In this document: positions 17,367 to 25,829 of the stretch, piece after piece | Position numbering within the stretch: the stretch's first letter is position 1 | How the letters are laid out: each line of letters starts with the position of its first letter | Origin: Marinimicrobium locisalis | Lineage (GTDB): Bacteria > Pseudomonadota > Gammaproteobacteria > Pseudomonadales > Cellvibrionaceae | DNA: 64,000 bases | Direction: 5' to 3' | Assembly: GCF_039822625.1 (NCBI RefSeq) | Contig: NZ_JBDLLG010000002.1 | Location: 1-64,000, forward strand | Position numbers and translations under genes: made by a program | The notes under the pieces: generated by a model | What the model saw: only the letters and a program-made list of their open reading frames with translations | What the model was told of the DNA's origin: nothing | Databases searched by the model: none

Positions 17367-20300
17367 TTAATTCAACTCCCGCATTTTAATATTCCGAAAC
17401 CACACCGCATCGCCATGATCCTGCAACACGATGTGCCCTTGCGGCGTTGCGGCGAAGGCGTCCCATTCGGCGAATTTGCTGTTGGCGATTAAGGCGTTCC
17501 AGACGTCCGAGCCCATTTGTATGTTCACCAACCGGTAGCCGTTTAGCCAGTGTTCGATGTGACCGTCGTTCACGACCAGGCGGGTGCGGTTCCATTCGCC
17601 GGGTGGGTTGACGGTGACCGGTTGGCCGGCGATAAGGTCGTAGAGGTCGCCCGCCCGGTGGGTGTAGATTTCACTGTCCGGGTGGCCGATGTTGTCGAGC
17701 AGTTGGTATTCCGGGCCGCTCATGTAGGCGTGCTCATGGCCTTCGTCGACGCTGTAGAGGATGCCGCTGTTGCCGTTTTGGGAGAGTTTCCATTCCAGGT
17801 ATAGCTCGAAGTCTTTGACGGGTTTTGGGGTGAGGACCAGGTCGCCGCCGTGTTCGGATTGCCAGCCGGTATTTTCCTCGGTGCCACGGCCCTGGAAGTG
17901 CAAGGTGCCGTTGTCGACGGTCCAGCGTTTACCCAGGGTCTGGGCGTTGTAGTTGCGCAGGCCATTGAGGCTTTCACCGTCGAACAGCAGTCGCCAGCCC
18001 TCGACTTTTTCGGTGTCAGTCAGCGTATTGTGTTCGGGGGTGCGCCCTTCCAAGGTGACTGGTTTGTTGTCGGGTATGGCGTTCAGGGTGTACCAGGCTT
18101 CGGTGCTCCAGAGGCTGTTGCCCGTGTCGCTGACGAAGGGGCGTTTGATGCGGAAGTAGACCACATGCTCGGGTTTGAGGCCGTCGAGTTTGAAGCGCGC
18201 TTGGGTGCGGTCTTCGGATAGGGCGAAGCCTTCGATGGGGAGCGTTTCCAGCTTCTTTTTCGGGCCGCCGTAGTCTTCGGTGGGCTCGTAGTACCACTGC
18301 TGGATTTGGAAGTCGTCCGGGCGAAGGTGTTGGCCGGCTTTTATGGGTTGGGTGAACTCAATGACGAAGCCGTCAGAGCGGGCGCTGATGCTGAGCATTT
18401 CAAAGGCGGTTTCGCCGTTGTACTTTAAGCGCTGCAATCCGTACCACTGTTTTCTGCCGTCGGCCCAGTTGCCCGGGTTACCGACGCCGCCCACGATCAG
18501 GGAGCCGTCCGGCGTCCAGTCCAGGCGGTTAACGCCCGCCTCGAGCCCCTGCATAAAACGGAAGACGGCACCCTGCAAACGGCCGTTTACCCGTTCGGCG
18601 TAAACCCGTTTGATGCCGCCATGGGTGACGTCGCCGTGAATCATTTGGTTTTGGTAGGGGCCGACGTTGAGCGGTGCCGGTTCGCTGGGGGAGTTGCCGA
18701 TTTCGTCCTGGGGCAACCAGACCACCGGTTGGGTTTCGGTCAGGTCGGCAGTGCCTTCGTAGTCCACCGAGCGGGAGCCGTACCAGGCGCCCGGTGTGAG
18801 CTCGACGATTTTGCTGGCCGGCAGCCAGTCGCCCTGGTTATCGGCGATAAACAGTTGCTCATCAATGCCGTAACCAATGCCGTTGGGCGTGCGCAGGCCG
18901 TGAGCGACATAGGTTACCTGTCCGTCGGAGGCGCGGATCTTGAGGGCCTTGCCCCGGTCCGGGGCCTGAGGTTGGGCGCTGGCGCCGCCGGCGAGAATCG
19001 CCGTGGCCAAAGCCCCGTAGAAGTGCCCGTCTTCGTATTCCAGGCCGAAGGAGAATTCGTGGAAGTTGTCGGTCACCGCCCAATCGGCGGATACGGTGCG
19101 GTAAACGTCGGTCACCTCGTCGCCGTTTAGGTCTTCCAGGTGAGTCAGCTCCTGTTTCTGGAGCACGTAAATTTCCCCATCAACCACTTTGACGCCGAGA
19201 GGCTCGGCCAACCCACGGGCAATGCGCTTGACCTCAATTTGGTCTGGCTCCTCGGTGTAGTCGCTCACGATATAAACCGAGCCTTCCGGGTCCCAGGTGG
19301 AGATCACCATGCGCCCGTCGGGCAAAAAGTCGATGCCCCCGACCATGGGTTCGAACGCTTCGGGGCGGGCCTGGTGCACATCAAAAGCCGGATGCATCCC
19401 GGGGACCTTGTACTGGTCTCCGGGAATGGCTTTCACCCGCTCCGGGTCGGTCACCAGGGACCTAACCGCCAGCCGGTCCGCCGGCTCGATGCGAAGCATG
19501 GAGTCGGGAATAATCTCGAATTCTCCGGTCTGCGGGTTGCGCCATTGAAGCGAGAGCGCGGCCCCCTTGCTGCTCTGGAAATAAAATAGATCCAGGGGGT
19601 ATAACCCCGGCGACAATGCGACGTCGGCCTCCGCCGGCTGAGGACCGTGGAAGCCCCAGTTATCGATGAGCGGTTCACCGTCTAAATAGAGGAAGCCGCC
19701 ATCATCGCTGACCAATCGCAGTTCGGTTTCCAGTGGCAGCTCGACCCGCAAGTGCGCTTTCACGTGCATGGCAAAACGGGTGGTCAGGGGCGCAAAGGCG
19801 GCTTTGTTGGGCAGGTGAATGCGGGCCACTCGGGCGGCGTCCACCGGGTCGGAGGTGCGCAGGGTGTCGATACTCGGTTGGTCCCCGCTGTAGGGGTGCA
19901 GGTACAGCATCGCGCCGTTTTTGGCGGCGGAGGAGGGGTCTTCCACCACTTCATAGGCGTCGGCGGGCTGGTCCAGAAGCCAACGGGTCTCTTCGGGGTC
20001 CTTTCCCCCCAGGGAGAAGATGTAACCGACCATTTGTTCGGCGTCTTCCTCGCTCAAATCCGGGTGGGGGGTCATGGGCGTTTGGCCCCAGTTACCGGCG
20101 CCGCCCTCGATGATCTTTTGCGCCAGCTCAATGACGACTTCGAGCCGATTGTCATAGCGTTGAGCAATGTCGATATAGGCCGGCCCCACGGTCTGGGCCT
20201 GGGGGTTGTGGCAGGCGGCGCAGTCACTGTTCGCCACGAGGGCTTCACCGGCGTGCTGGTCCGGGTCGATGACCTCTTCCGCTTCGATGGGCTCGGGGTC

Positions 20301-21023
20301 GGTGTAGGTAAGCGTCAAGGTCGAGGCGCCGTTACTCAGGCGCAGGCCTTTTTCGCCGGACCACTGAGCAGCGCCCTTCAGGGTTTTCTCTTCCGGCCAC
20401 ACTTGCCCCGAGAGCACCAGGTCTACGTCGTCGGGCAAGCCGTGCACGAGGAACTCCCGGCGCAGCGTTACGGTATCGCCCTGGCGTTCGATGCGAGGGG
20501 TTTCCGAGACATAAGCGGTCCAGTCATTGCCCCGACCTTCGTACAAAAGCACGGGCTGTCGCCCTTCAAAACGGTGCCCGGCGTAACGCCACTCGGCGCC
20601 CTCCAGCTGCCATTGAGCCTCGGGCTGGGTGGCGTAGAGGGCGCCTTCACTGGTGGGTTGGGGGCCGTGGCGGGTGTCGAATACGGCTCCTTTCAAATCC
20701 ACCTCGCCGCGCCACAGGCGGTAGAGGTTGGCGCTTTCGGTATCGTAGGCCAGGCGTACATCGTTGCCCAGGTGCAGCGTTAGGATGCGAGGTTTGCCAT
20801 CCAGTACCGAGCGGAAGGCCTTCATCTCGCCGGTCAATACCTCTTTGCTGGCGGGCGCCACGACGGAGGGTTCTTCACCGCAACCGCTCAGCACCAATAG
20901 CGACAATACCAGTACGGCGAGTCGGCGGATTGGTCCGGCGGCGGCTGCGTGAACGGCGCCCGGCGCCATGCTTGAACTGCGCTCCGCTCCGAGCCAATCA
21001 ACCTCATTTATTCTATCTACCAT
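17367..21023 (-). CDS. Multidomain lipoprotein: cytochrome c, PA14, beta-propeller and DUF1080 (3-keto-glycoside hydrolase-like)
   Basis: 1218-residue envelope protein. A long n-region precedes a signal segment with lipobox LVLSGC (Cys about 48), so it is lipid-anchored. A beta-rich domain follows. A class I cytochrome c domain has CAACH at about 268-272 and a candidate axial Met in TPMTPHPDLS. A PA14-like carbohydrate-binding domain spans about 380-510, and a sorbosone/glucose-dehydrogenase-like propeller about 535-870. The C-terminal DUF1080 domain (about 1015-1218: GWRLLFDGESLNGLRNYN, then NSGILYSVDE) is annotated in Pfam as 3-keto-disaccharide hydrolase. The ATG at 21023 has GGAGAGG in front; an internal ATG 18 codons later would give a shorter signal peptide. 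This architecture is better known from Planctomycetes and Verrucomicrobia. The convergent partner is a Gfo/Idh oxidoreductase. Confidence 0.82.
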   Translation of the reverse strand: MVDRINEVDWLGAERSSSMAPGAVHAAAAGPIRRLAVLVLSLLVLSGCGEEPSVVAPASKEVLTGEMKAFRSVLDGKPRILTLHLGNDVRLAYDTESANLYRLWRGEVDLKGAVFDTRHGPQPTSEGALYATQPEAQWQLEGAEWRYAGHRFEGRQPVLLYEGRGNDWTAYVSETPRIERQGDTVTLRREFLVHGLPDDVDLVLSGQVWPEEKTLKGAAQWSGEKGLRLSNGASTLTLTYTDPEPIEAEEVIDPDQHAGEALVANSDCAACHNPQAQTVGPAYIDIAQRYDNRLEVVIELAQKIIEGGAGNWGQTPMTPHPDLSEEDAEQMVGYIFSLGGKDPEETRWLLDQPADAYEVVEDPSSAAKNGAMLYLHPYSGDQPSIDTLRTSDPVDAARVARIHLPNKAAFAPLTTRFAMHVKAHLRVELPLETELRLVSDDGGFLYLDGEPLIDNWGFHGPQPAEADVALSPGLYPLDLFYFQSSKGAALSLQWRNPQTGEFEIIPDSMLRIEPADRLAVRSLVTDPERVKAIPGDQYKVPGMHPAFDVHQARPEAFEPMVGGIDFLPDGRMVISTWDPEGSVYIVSDYTEEPDQIEVKRIARGLAEPLGVKVVDGEIYVLQKQELTHLEDLNGDEVTDVYRTVSADWAVTDNFHEFSFGLEYEDGHFYGALATAILAGGASAQPQAPDRGKALKIRASDGQVTYVAHGLRTPNGIGYGIDEQLFIADNQGDWLPASKIVELTPGAWYGSRSVDYEGTADLTETQPVVWLPQDEIGNSPSEPAPLNVGPYQNQMIHGDVTHGGIKRVYAERVNGRLQGAVFRFMQGLEAGVNRLDWTPDGSLIVGGVGNPGNWADGRKQWYGLQRLKYNGETAFEMLSISARSDGFVIEFTQPIKAGQHLRPDDFQIQQWYYEPTEDYGGPKKKLETLPIEGFALSEDRTQARFKLDGLKPEHVVYFRIKRPFVSDTGNSLWSTEAWYTLNAIPDNKPVTLEGRTPEHNTLTDTEKVEGWRLLFDGESLNGLRNYNAQTLGKRWTVDNGTLHFQGRGTEENTGWQSEHGGDLVLTPKPVKDFELYLEWKLSQNGNSGILYSVDEGHEHAYMSGPEYQLLDNIGHPDSEIYTHRAGDLYDLIAGQPVTVNPPGEWNRTRLVVNDGHIEHWLNGYRLVNIQMGSDVWNALIANSKFAEWDAFAATPQGHIVLQDHGDAVWFRNIKMRELN

Positions 21024-21243
21024 TGACCTCTCCACTTATTCTTCGAGCCGGCGCGACCCGTACCGACAGGCGGCTTCAGTTATTTTATGAACATTAGCAC
21101 ATCAACGGTTTTCAATTGATGGGGTAAAACCGTTTGCCTTCCTCACGCCCTAACACCTTACCGGCACCCAGAGGAAGCTGGGGCTTACGCTAGCAGAAAG
21201 CCCGCGAGGGTGGGGCTGAATACGTATGCAGTTGGATGAGAAA

Positions 21244-21270
21244 CAAAAACGGCGCCCCGAGGGGCGCCGT
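21244..21270 (-). terminator. Intrinsic terminator of the xylanase gene
   Basis: Ten-base GC-rich arms (ACGGCGCCCC 21249-21258 with GGGGCGCCGT 21261-21270) are separated by two bases. On the minus strand they are followed by a T-rich run, 28 bases after the xylanase stop. Confidence 0.88.
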
Positions 21271-21297
21271 CAAAGAAAAGACCACTCGAGGAAACGC

Positions 21298-23112
21298 TTA
21301 CTGGCAGGGCAAGCCCATCAGCGCGTCACCCACACCCTGAGCGGGCGGTTTGGGTTCGAAGTTGTCATTGAACAGCAGGGGCCATTCGTCGTGGTTGTTG
21401 TCGAAAGTCTGCTCAATCAACCAGCTGTCGCTATCAAACACGCCCCACACGGTAACACCACCACGCAGCTCGGGGGGCACTTCATCCAGGTACGCTTCGA
21501 CGATGGAGCAATAGCGCTCCTTCTGGGCCTGAGCCGCCTCGTCGGTGTACTCGGAGATGTAGTTATCCGGGTAGCTGTAGTTGTCGCTGTAAGGGTTGTT
21601 GACCGGAATATCCAGCTCGGTAATTTTTACCTTCAGGCCGAGGTCAACCACTTCGGAGAAAACCTCCCGCATGGCGGAGGTGCTGGGCCAATCAACGAAT
21701 ACGTGGAACTGAAAGCCGATGCCGTCGATGGGGATATCGCGCTCGACGAAATCCCGCGCCATGGCCATGGCGTTATCGAACTTGGGCTGACCGTTTTCCA
21801 TGCTGAAGTCGTTGTAGTAGAGGTCTGCATCCGGGTCCGCTTCGTTGGCGGCGATGAAGGCCTCTTCGATGTAACGCTCGCCCATGTTCTCGTAGAAGAT
21901 GGAGTCGGTGCGGTAGCCCTCATCCACGAAGGCTTCGTTGACAACATCCCAGCTGTCCACCCGGCCGGCGAAGTGCGAAGCCACACCGATAACGTGCTCG
22001 CGCAACGCTTCGACCCACTCCTCTTCGGTACCCTGGAAGTTGTTCATCCAGTCAGGTACCTGATACTCCGAATGCCATACCAGGGCATGGCCGTGAACGC
22101 CGATGTTGTTGCTCAAGGCCCAATCCACCAGAGCGTCGGCATTACCGAAGGTAAAGTTGCCGCGCTGGTTGTGCAGGTAGCTCATCTTCATGATGTTGCC
22201 GGCGGTAATTTGGCCGAAATGCTGCGTGATTATTTCACGCTGACCTTCACCGGTAGGGTCATCATCGAGGATACTGTTGGTTTCGTTGCCTGCGGGAACG
22301 GCAACCCCCACCGGGAACTCTGCCAGGTTGCGCAGGCTCTCGAAGGTCAAATCGTCACTGGGCGCGCTACTGCTGCTAGCGGAAGACTGTGCGCTAGATT
22401 CGCTGCTGGCCGAGGACTGTACGCTGGACTGGCTGGAGGAAACCGAGCTGCTTACGGAAGAGGAAGCGCTCGAGCCACCATTCACGACGCCATAGGGCGC
22501 GGGTTGTGACTCACAGGTGCTGCGCGCGACGCAACTCTCGTTACTTTCCCAGCCCCAGCCACTTTCAGTGGTTTGGCACAAGGGGTAGAGCGTGCCGTAC
22601 CAATCGCACTGCTCGCCACCGCTCGGGACACTGCTGGAGGCCAAGCTGGAGGAGACCGCCGAGGAGGCTTCGCTGCTGGTGGCCACGGAAGAGCTGGAGG
22701 ATGCCGGCGCCGAGCTGGAAGTGCCACCGGCACATACATCGCCGGTAACTTCCGGCGCTTCCGCTTCGCCGCCGTTTTTGTTCACTTGAAAGCCAAACTC
22801 GACGGACTGGCCGGGCTGGATGGTGCCATTCCACCCCATGTCACTGGCGGTGTAGGGGTTGCTGCCGCTCAACTGAGTGTTCCAGGCGTTGGTCACCTGG
22901 TTGTTATCGTACTCCCAGCTGACGCTCCAGCCGTCGATGGCGCTGTCGCCGGTGTTGCTGATACGAATGGCACCGGTCAGGCCGGAGTTCCAATCATTGG
23001 TGACGAGGTATTCACAGTTGCCGGTTTGCGCCTGGACGCCCACCGACCCCATTGCCAAACCCAGGCCCAGCAACGCGCCGGTACCCCAGGTAGTTATTTT
23101 TTTAGAAAACAT
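21298..23112 (-). CDS. Secreted endo-1,4-beta-xylanase, CBM2-CBM10-GH10
   Basis: 604-residue secreted xylanase. A signal peptide (1-28) is followed by a family 2 carbohydrate-binding module (33-127, CEYL to DVC), a Ser-rich linker and a CBM10-like module (169-203, CDWYGTLYPLC..CESQ with four cysteines). A second polyserine linker and a GH10 catalytic domain (about 256-604) follow. The acid/base is Glu393 in WDVVNEAF and the nucleophile Glu499 in ITELD. It hydrolyses internal xylan bonds, and the two modules bind cellulose or crystalline plant-wall surfaces. Polyserine linkers of this kind are typical of Cellvibrio, Saccharophagus and Teredinibacter enzymes. The ATG at 23112 has AGGAGA upstream; the 24-codon extension is excluded. 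A candidate CRP-type site lies about 130 bases upstream and a terminator follows. Confidence 0.96.
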   Translation of the reverse strand: MFSKKITTWGTGALLGLGLAMGSVGVQAQTGNCEYLVTNDWNSGLTGAIRISNTGDSAIDGWSVSWEYDNNQVTNAWNTQLSGSNPYTASDMGWNGTIQPGQSVEFGFQVNKNGGEAEAPEVTGDVCAGGTSSSAPASSSSSVATSSEASSAVSSSLASSSVPSGGEQCDWYGTLYPLCQTTESGWGWESNESCVARSTCESQPAPYGVVNGGSSASSSVSSSVSSSQSSVQSSASSESSAQSSASSSSAPSDDLTFESLRNLAEFPVGVAVPAGNETNSILDDDPTGEGQREIITQHFGQITAGNIMKMSYLHNQRGNFTFGNADALVDWALSNNIGVHGHALVWHSEYQVPDWMNNFQGTEEEWVEALREHVIGVASHFAGRVDSWDVVNEAFVDEGYRTDSIFYENMGERYIEEAFIAANEADPDADLYYNDFSMENGQPKFDNAMAMARDFVERDIPIDGIGFQFHVFVDWPSTSAMREVFSEVVDLGLKVKITELDIPVNNPYSDNYSYPDNYISEYTDEAAQAQKERYCSIVEAYLDEVPPELRGGVTVWGVFDSDSWLIEQTFDNNHDEWPLLFNDNFEPKPPAQGVGDALMGLPCQ

Positions 23113-23233
23113 AGGATTTTCTCCTTCATCGAACGAACATCGTACTCTCGGATGTATAGAGCCGTTGTAGCCGCGGTAATACAACGCAGGAGGACGGCAG
23201 AGTCAACGAGTAATAGTCCGGCGGACTATGGGA

Positions 23234-23249
23234 TGTGACGGTGCTCGCA
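23234..23249 (-). promoter_or_regulatory. Candidate CRP-type site upstream of the xylanase gene
   Basis: TGTGA-CGGTGC-TCGCA matches the CRP/Vfr consensus TGTGA-N6-TCACA except for one base in the right half. It is centred about 130 bases before the xylanase start. No clear -10/-35 pair could be fixed, so this is a pattern match only. Confidence 0.35.
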
Positions 23250-23382
23250 GTTTTTGGATGAGGCTCGCGCCAGGGGCGGGGGTGAAGGCGGCACCGGGTT
23301 GGCAGCTAAGATCACAAAGGCGACTTGGCACGCCTCCGAGGGGTCGGGCGAAGGGCTAGGAACAGCCCCCACCCGAACCGGG

Positions 23383-23970
23383 CTAGAAGACGAAGGTGAC
23401 TCCGAGACTGGTGGTATCCAAGTCATCAAATGTCGAATAAGCCACACCAACGGCAATGGTAGGGGTCAGGTAGTAATCCGCTCCAATGCTGACAGTCGTT
23501 TCGGACTCGTCATCAATGCTAACGTAGCCCAAGGAGCCATTAACCTCGAAGGCTTCGCTAAGCATGCTCCGAAAGCCGCCGGTCAGCCCGAAGCCATTGT
23601 CGCTCGCACTGCCGGACTGCCCTCTATAGTAGGCGGTCGCTTTTATTTTTTCGTAAGACACCACGGCAAAGAAGTCCGTGTTCACAGATAGCGGGTGGCG
23701 AAATCCCAAACCCAAGGAGGTGGTGTCTAAATCAAGGTCGATAGACTCTCCGAACAGGAGCACCTCATCCGAGGCGCGGGCGAAACTACCCACCACAAAG
23801 GCCTGCTCGGAAATCAGCGCGGAGCCGGTCAACGCAAAGCCGTTCAGGCTTTCGTTGCCCAGCTCTGCCGATTGGTAGGCAACGCCCAGTTGGTTCCATT
23901 CCGGCTGCTCAGCGGCCTGGGCAGCCCCAGCGGCGCACACCAATGCCGTTGCCAATACGGTCTTTTTCAT
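23383..23970 (-). CDS. Small outer-membrane beta-barrel protein
   Basis: 195-residue exported protein. The signal peptide MKKTVLATALVCAAGAAQA is followed by alternating polar/hydrophobic strands: repeated LGLGFRHPL, GFGLTGGFRS and SIGADYYLTPTIAVGVAYS stretches. It ends TTSLGVTFVF, a C-terminal aromatic suited to Bam-dependent insertion. This is the pattern of an eight-stranded OmpA/OmpW/YfaZ-like barrel. The start at 23970 has GGAG eight bases upstream; the nine-codon N-terminal extension is rejected. It is transcribed in the same direction as the xylanase, 270 bases upstream of it. No specific substrate or partner can be read from the sequence. Confidence 0.75.
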   Translation of the reverse strand: MKKTVLATALVCAAGAAQAAEQPEWNQLGVAYQSAELGNESLNGFALTGSALISEQAFVVGSFARASDEVLLFGESIDLDLDTTSLGLGFRHPLSVNTDFFAVVSYEKIKATAYYRGQSGSASDNGFGLTGGFRSMLSEAFEVNGSLGYVSIDDESETTVSIGADYYLTPTIAVGVAYSTFDDLDTTSLGVTFVF

Positions 23971-24117
23971 TCGTTTTCTCCGTTTTCGTGGGGCCATTCA
24001 ACGCGTAGACGGCGCTGCCCCTTCCCGCGCCGCGGCGGAGTCTAGCACGCCACTTCCGGCCACGGTAGCGACGGCAGACGAGCACGCAGAGGGTACTAAG
24101 GACTCGGGCAGAAAGCG

Positions 24118-24687
24118 TTAGCGCAATATCTTGCCCGAGACAAGGTCCCGAATTTGGGAGGGTTGGGCACGCCCTCCGACGCGCCCCGGGGTAATGTCGT
24201 CCAACTGGTCACGGAAGTAGCGACGGACCTCCAGCGCGGTGCGGGCCTCGGGCTTGCCCGCCGGGTTGGCGGAGGTAGAGATAATCGGGCCCCCAAAGGC
24301 TCGGCTCAAACCCGCCGCGAGCGGGTGGTCCGTTACCCGAAGCGCCACCGTTTCAAACTGCCCACGAACCCATTCCGGCACCAGGTCCGCCGCCGGCACC
24401 AGCCAAGTCACCGGCCCGGGCCAGCTCTCTTGCAGGCGCTGGCGCAACCCCGAATCCAGCCGGTCCACCAGCGGCGCAAAGTAGGACATCTCGGCGGCCA
24501 ACAGAATCATCCCCTTCTGCCAGGGCCGCTGCTTGAGCGCCAGAATCCGGCCCACCGCTTCGGGGTTGTTTGGGTCACACCCCAGGCCCCACACCGCTTC
24601 GGTGGGGTAGGCCACCACAGCGCCGCGCGCCATGCGATGGGCGGCTCGACGAATGCGGGGGTTGAGAGAGATGGAAGCGTTTTGCAT
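24118..24687 (-). CDS. tsaC: L-threonylcarbamoyladenylate synthase TsaC (YrdC family)
   Basis: 189-residue enzyme making threonylcarbamoyl-AMP from threonine, bicarbonate and ATP for the universal t6A37 tRNA modification. Signatures are AYPTEAVWGLGCDP, LKQRP (the KxR motif) and STSANPAG near the C terminus. The length matches the short TsaC type rather than the longer Sua5 type. I start at the ATG at 24687. The frame remains open 33 codons further and beyond into debris of the neighbouring T6SS-like array, so the annotated start may vary between pipelines. The gene follows that array in the same direction. Confidence 0.92.
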   Translation of the reverse strand: MQNASISLNPRIRRAAHRMARGAVVAYPTEAVWGLGCDPNNPEAVGRILALKQRPWQKGMILLAAEMSYFAPLVDRLDSGLRQRLQESWPGPVTWLVPAADLVPEWVRGQFETVALRVTDHPLAAGLSRAFGGPIISTSANPAGKPEARTALEVRRYFRDQLDDITPGRVGGRAQPSQIRDLVSGKILR

Positions 24688-24829
24688 GGTATTACTCGCG
24701 GCGATCAACGTAGGGCGCAAAATAACGGATACCGAGGGGTCAGGCAATACCCGCGAACCGGGAGGAGGGCCAAAGTTCACACCCAAAGTGACGTGTGCCT
24801 CGGAGCCGAACGCTGGAATGACGTAGGGC

Positions 24830-24861
24830 TCCGGGTGGCGATTGTAAAACCGGTGCGCCGG
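24830..24861 (-). pseudogene. Short remnant of the cargo gene after lipoprotein copy 3
   Basis: Immediately after the stop of lipoprotein copy 3, the minus strand reads codons for PAHRFYNRHPE. The intact cargo gene (27692-28714) reads PAHWFYNNHPE at its internal position. The same junction occurs after lipoprotein copy 1 (26826), where the remnant is longer. Homology fades beyond about 24830. Best explained as what is left of a further duplicated cargo copy. Confidence 0.6.
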
Positions 24862-25728
24862 CTAAGGCTCAACCTCTACGGGGTCCTTCGGGTGAACGAT
24901 CGGGTCTTCGTAGTCCGTATCAATGGTGCCGCCAGCGTTTTTAATCTGCTCTTCTTTATTGTATCGCTGACGCTTGAGCGTTCGTATTTCCTCTTCCCAG
25001 AGGTCAGACCACTTGTCTCGGTCCTCGGGCTTAACATAACTCTTAGCAAAATCCTCCGCACTTGATATTTTCATTACGAAAAGATAATTACCCCTCCCTT
25101 CTGGATCCATTTTTTCCCCATCTCGATGGAACCGAAGTTCAATAAATACATCCTTGGCCCAAACCGTCCAACGTGTGCTTTCATCTAGCTCCATCCATTC
25201 ATCTAGATTCAACCTATAGTCCAAAGGAAAACTGTACAGTCGATCATTTTTATGAAAGTTGTATGCCTCCACACCGGTTAACCTTGGGTCCGAATAATCG
25301 ACTACGCGCGTCCATCCCAATGACTTCAAGTGGTCGATAAAATCCAAAAACTCCCTTCTTACGAGGTCATGAGAAACGTCGCCACCTCCAGCGAACCCAA
25401 AGTTAATAGATATATCTTCAAAGCCTCCTTCTTCACTATCGGCATCTTCCGGACACATGATACTGAGAACATCGTCAACTTCGAACCCATACTCCCCGTG
25501 AACAAAAGCGATTGTTCCTCGATTATCCAGAGGCCAATCGTATTCATAGAAATTTAGTCCCGCCGGCTGACGATCCACTCGAACGGATCCTTCCAGATTA
25601 TTATTTTCTACAAATTCCTTTCCTGTCATTCCAATACTGACCGATATTTTTGAAGCCATAGTCTCCCCCTCCTCTGAGCTAGAGCAGCCTAGCAATAGAA
25701 CATAAAACGAAAGCAATATAAAACGCAT
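24862..25728 (-). CDS. Lipoprotein, tandem copy 3 (candidate T6SS immunity protein)
   Basis: 288-residue putative lipoprotein with a short signal and lipobox LLLGC (Cys15). The mature part begins SSSEEGETMASKISVSIG. The sequence is nearly identical to copy 1 (26826-27689) through about residue 135, then diverges, and becomes similar again in the last ~60 residues (KWSDLWEEEIRTLKRQRYN). No known domain was recognised. Its ATG lies two bases after a 13-codon remnant of the cargo gene's 3' end, copying the intact cargo/lipoprotein junction. No Shine-Dalgarno sequence is apparent, so translation may once have depended on coupling. Position after a secreted-cargo gene, envelope location and duplication fit an immunity role, but that is inference. 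Confidence 0.8.
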   Translation of the reverse strand: MRFILLSFYVLLLGCSSSEEGETMASKISVSIGMTGKEFVENNNLEGSVRVDRQPAGLNFYEYDWPLDNRGTIAFVHGEYGFEVDDVLSIMCPEDADSEEGGFEDISINFGFAGGGDVSHDLVRREFLDFIDHLKSLGWTRVVDYSDPRLTGVEAYNFHKNDRLYSFPLDYRLNLDEWMELDESTRWTVWAKDVFIELRFHRDGEKMDPEGRGNYLFVMKISSAEDFAKSYVKPEDRDKWSDLWEEEIRTLKRQRYNKEEQIKNAGGTIDTDYEDPIVHPKDPVEVEP

Positions 25729-25730
25729 GA

Positions 25731-25772
25731 TTAATACACATGTTTGGCGTCGGGACTATCAACCCATCGAAA
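25731..25772 (-). pseudogene. 3'-end remnant of the cargo gene
   Basis: The last 13 codons plus stop of the cargo gene (RWVDSPDAKHVY and TAA) are preserved here directly before lipoprotein copy 3, base for base like the intact end at 27692. Upstream of 25772 the match stops abruptly. The remaining bases to 25829 hold no recognisable gene. Confidence 0.85.
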
Positions 25773-25829
25773 CCTTCAACCATCACACCATAGAGGCCAC
25801 GAACACTTTGTTTTAGATAGCGAATCCTT

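Noticed and set aside
22360..22470. Short tandem repeat resembling a CRISPR or minisatellite in the xylanase gene
   Set aside because: It is the degenerate serine-codon linker of a secreted enzyme, without spacers or regular units.
21226..22509. 427-residue + frame opposite the xylanase gene
   Set aside because: Overlaps the GH10 catalytic domain on the other strand and the xylanase terminator; no recognisable protein features.
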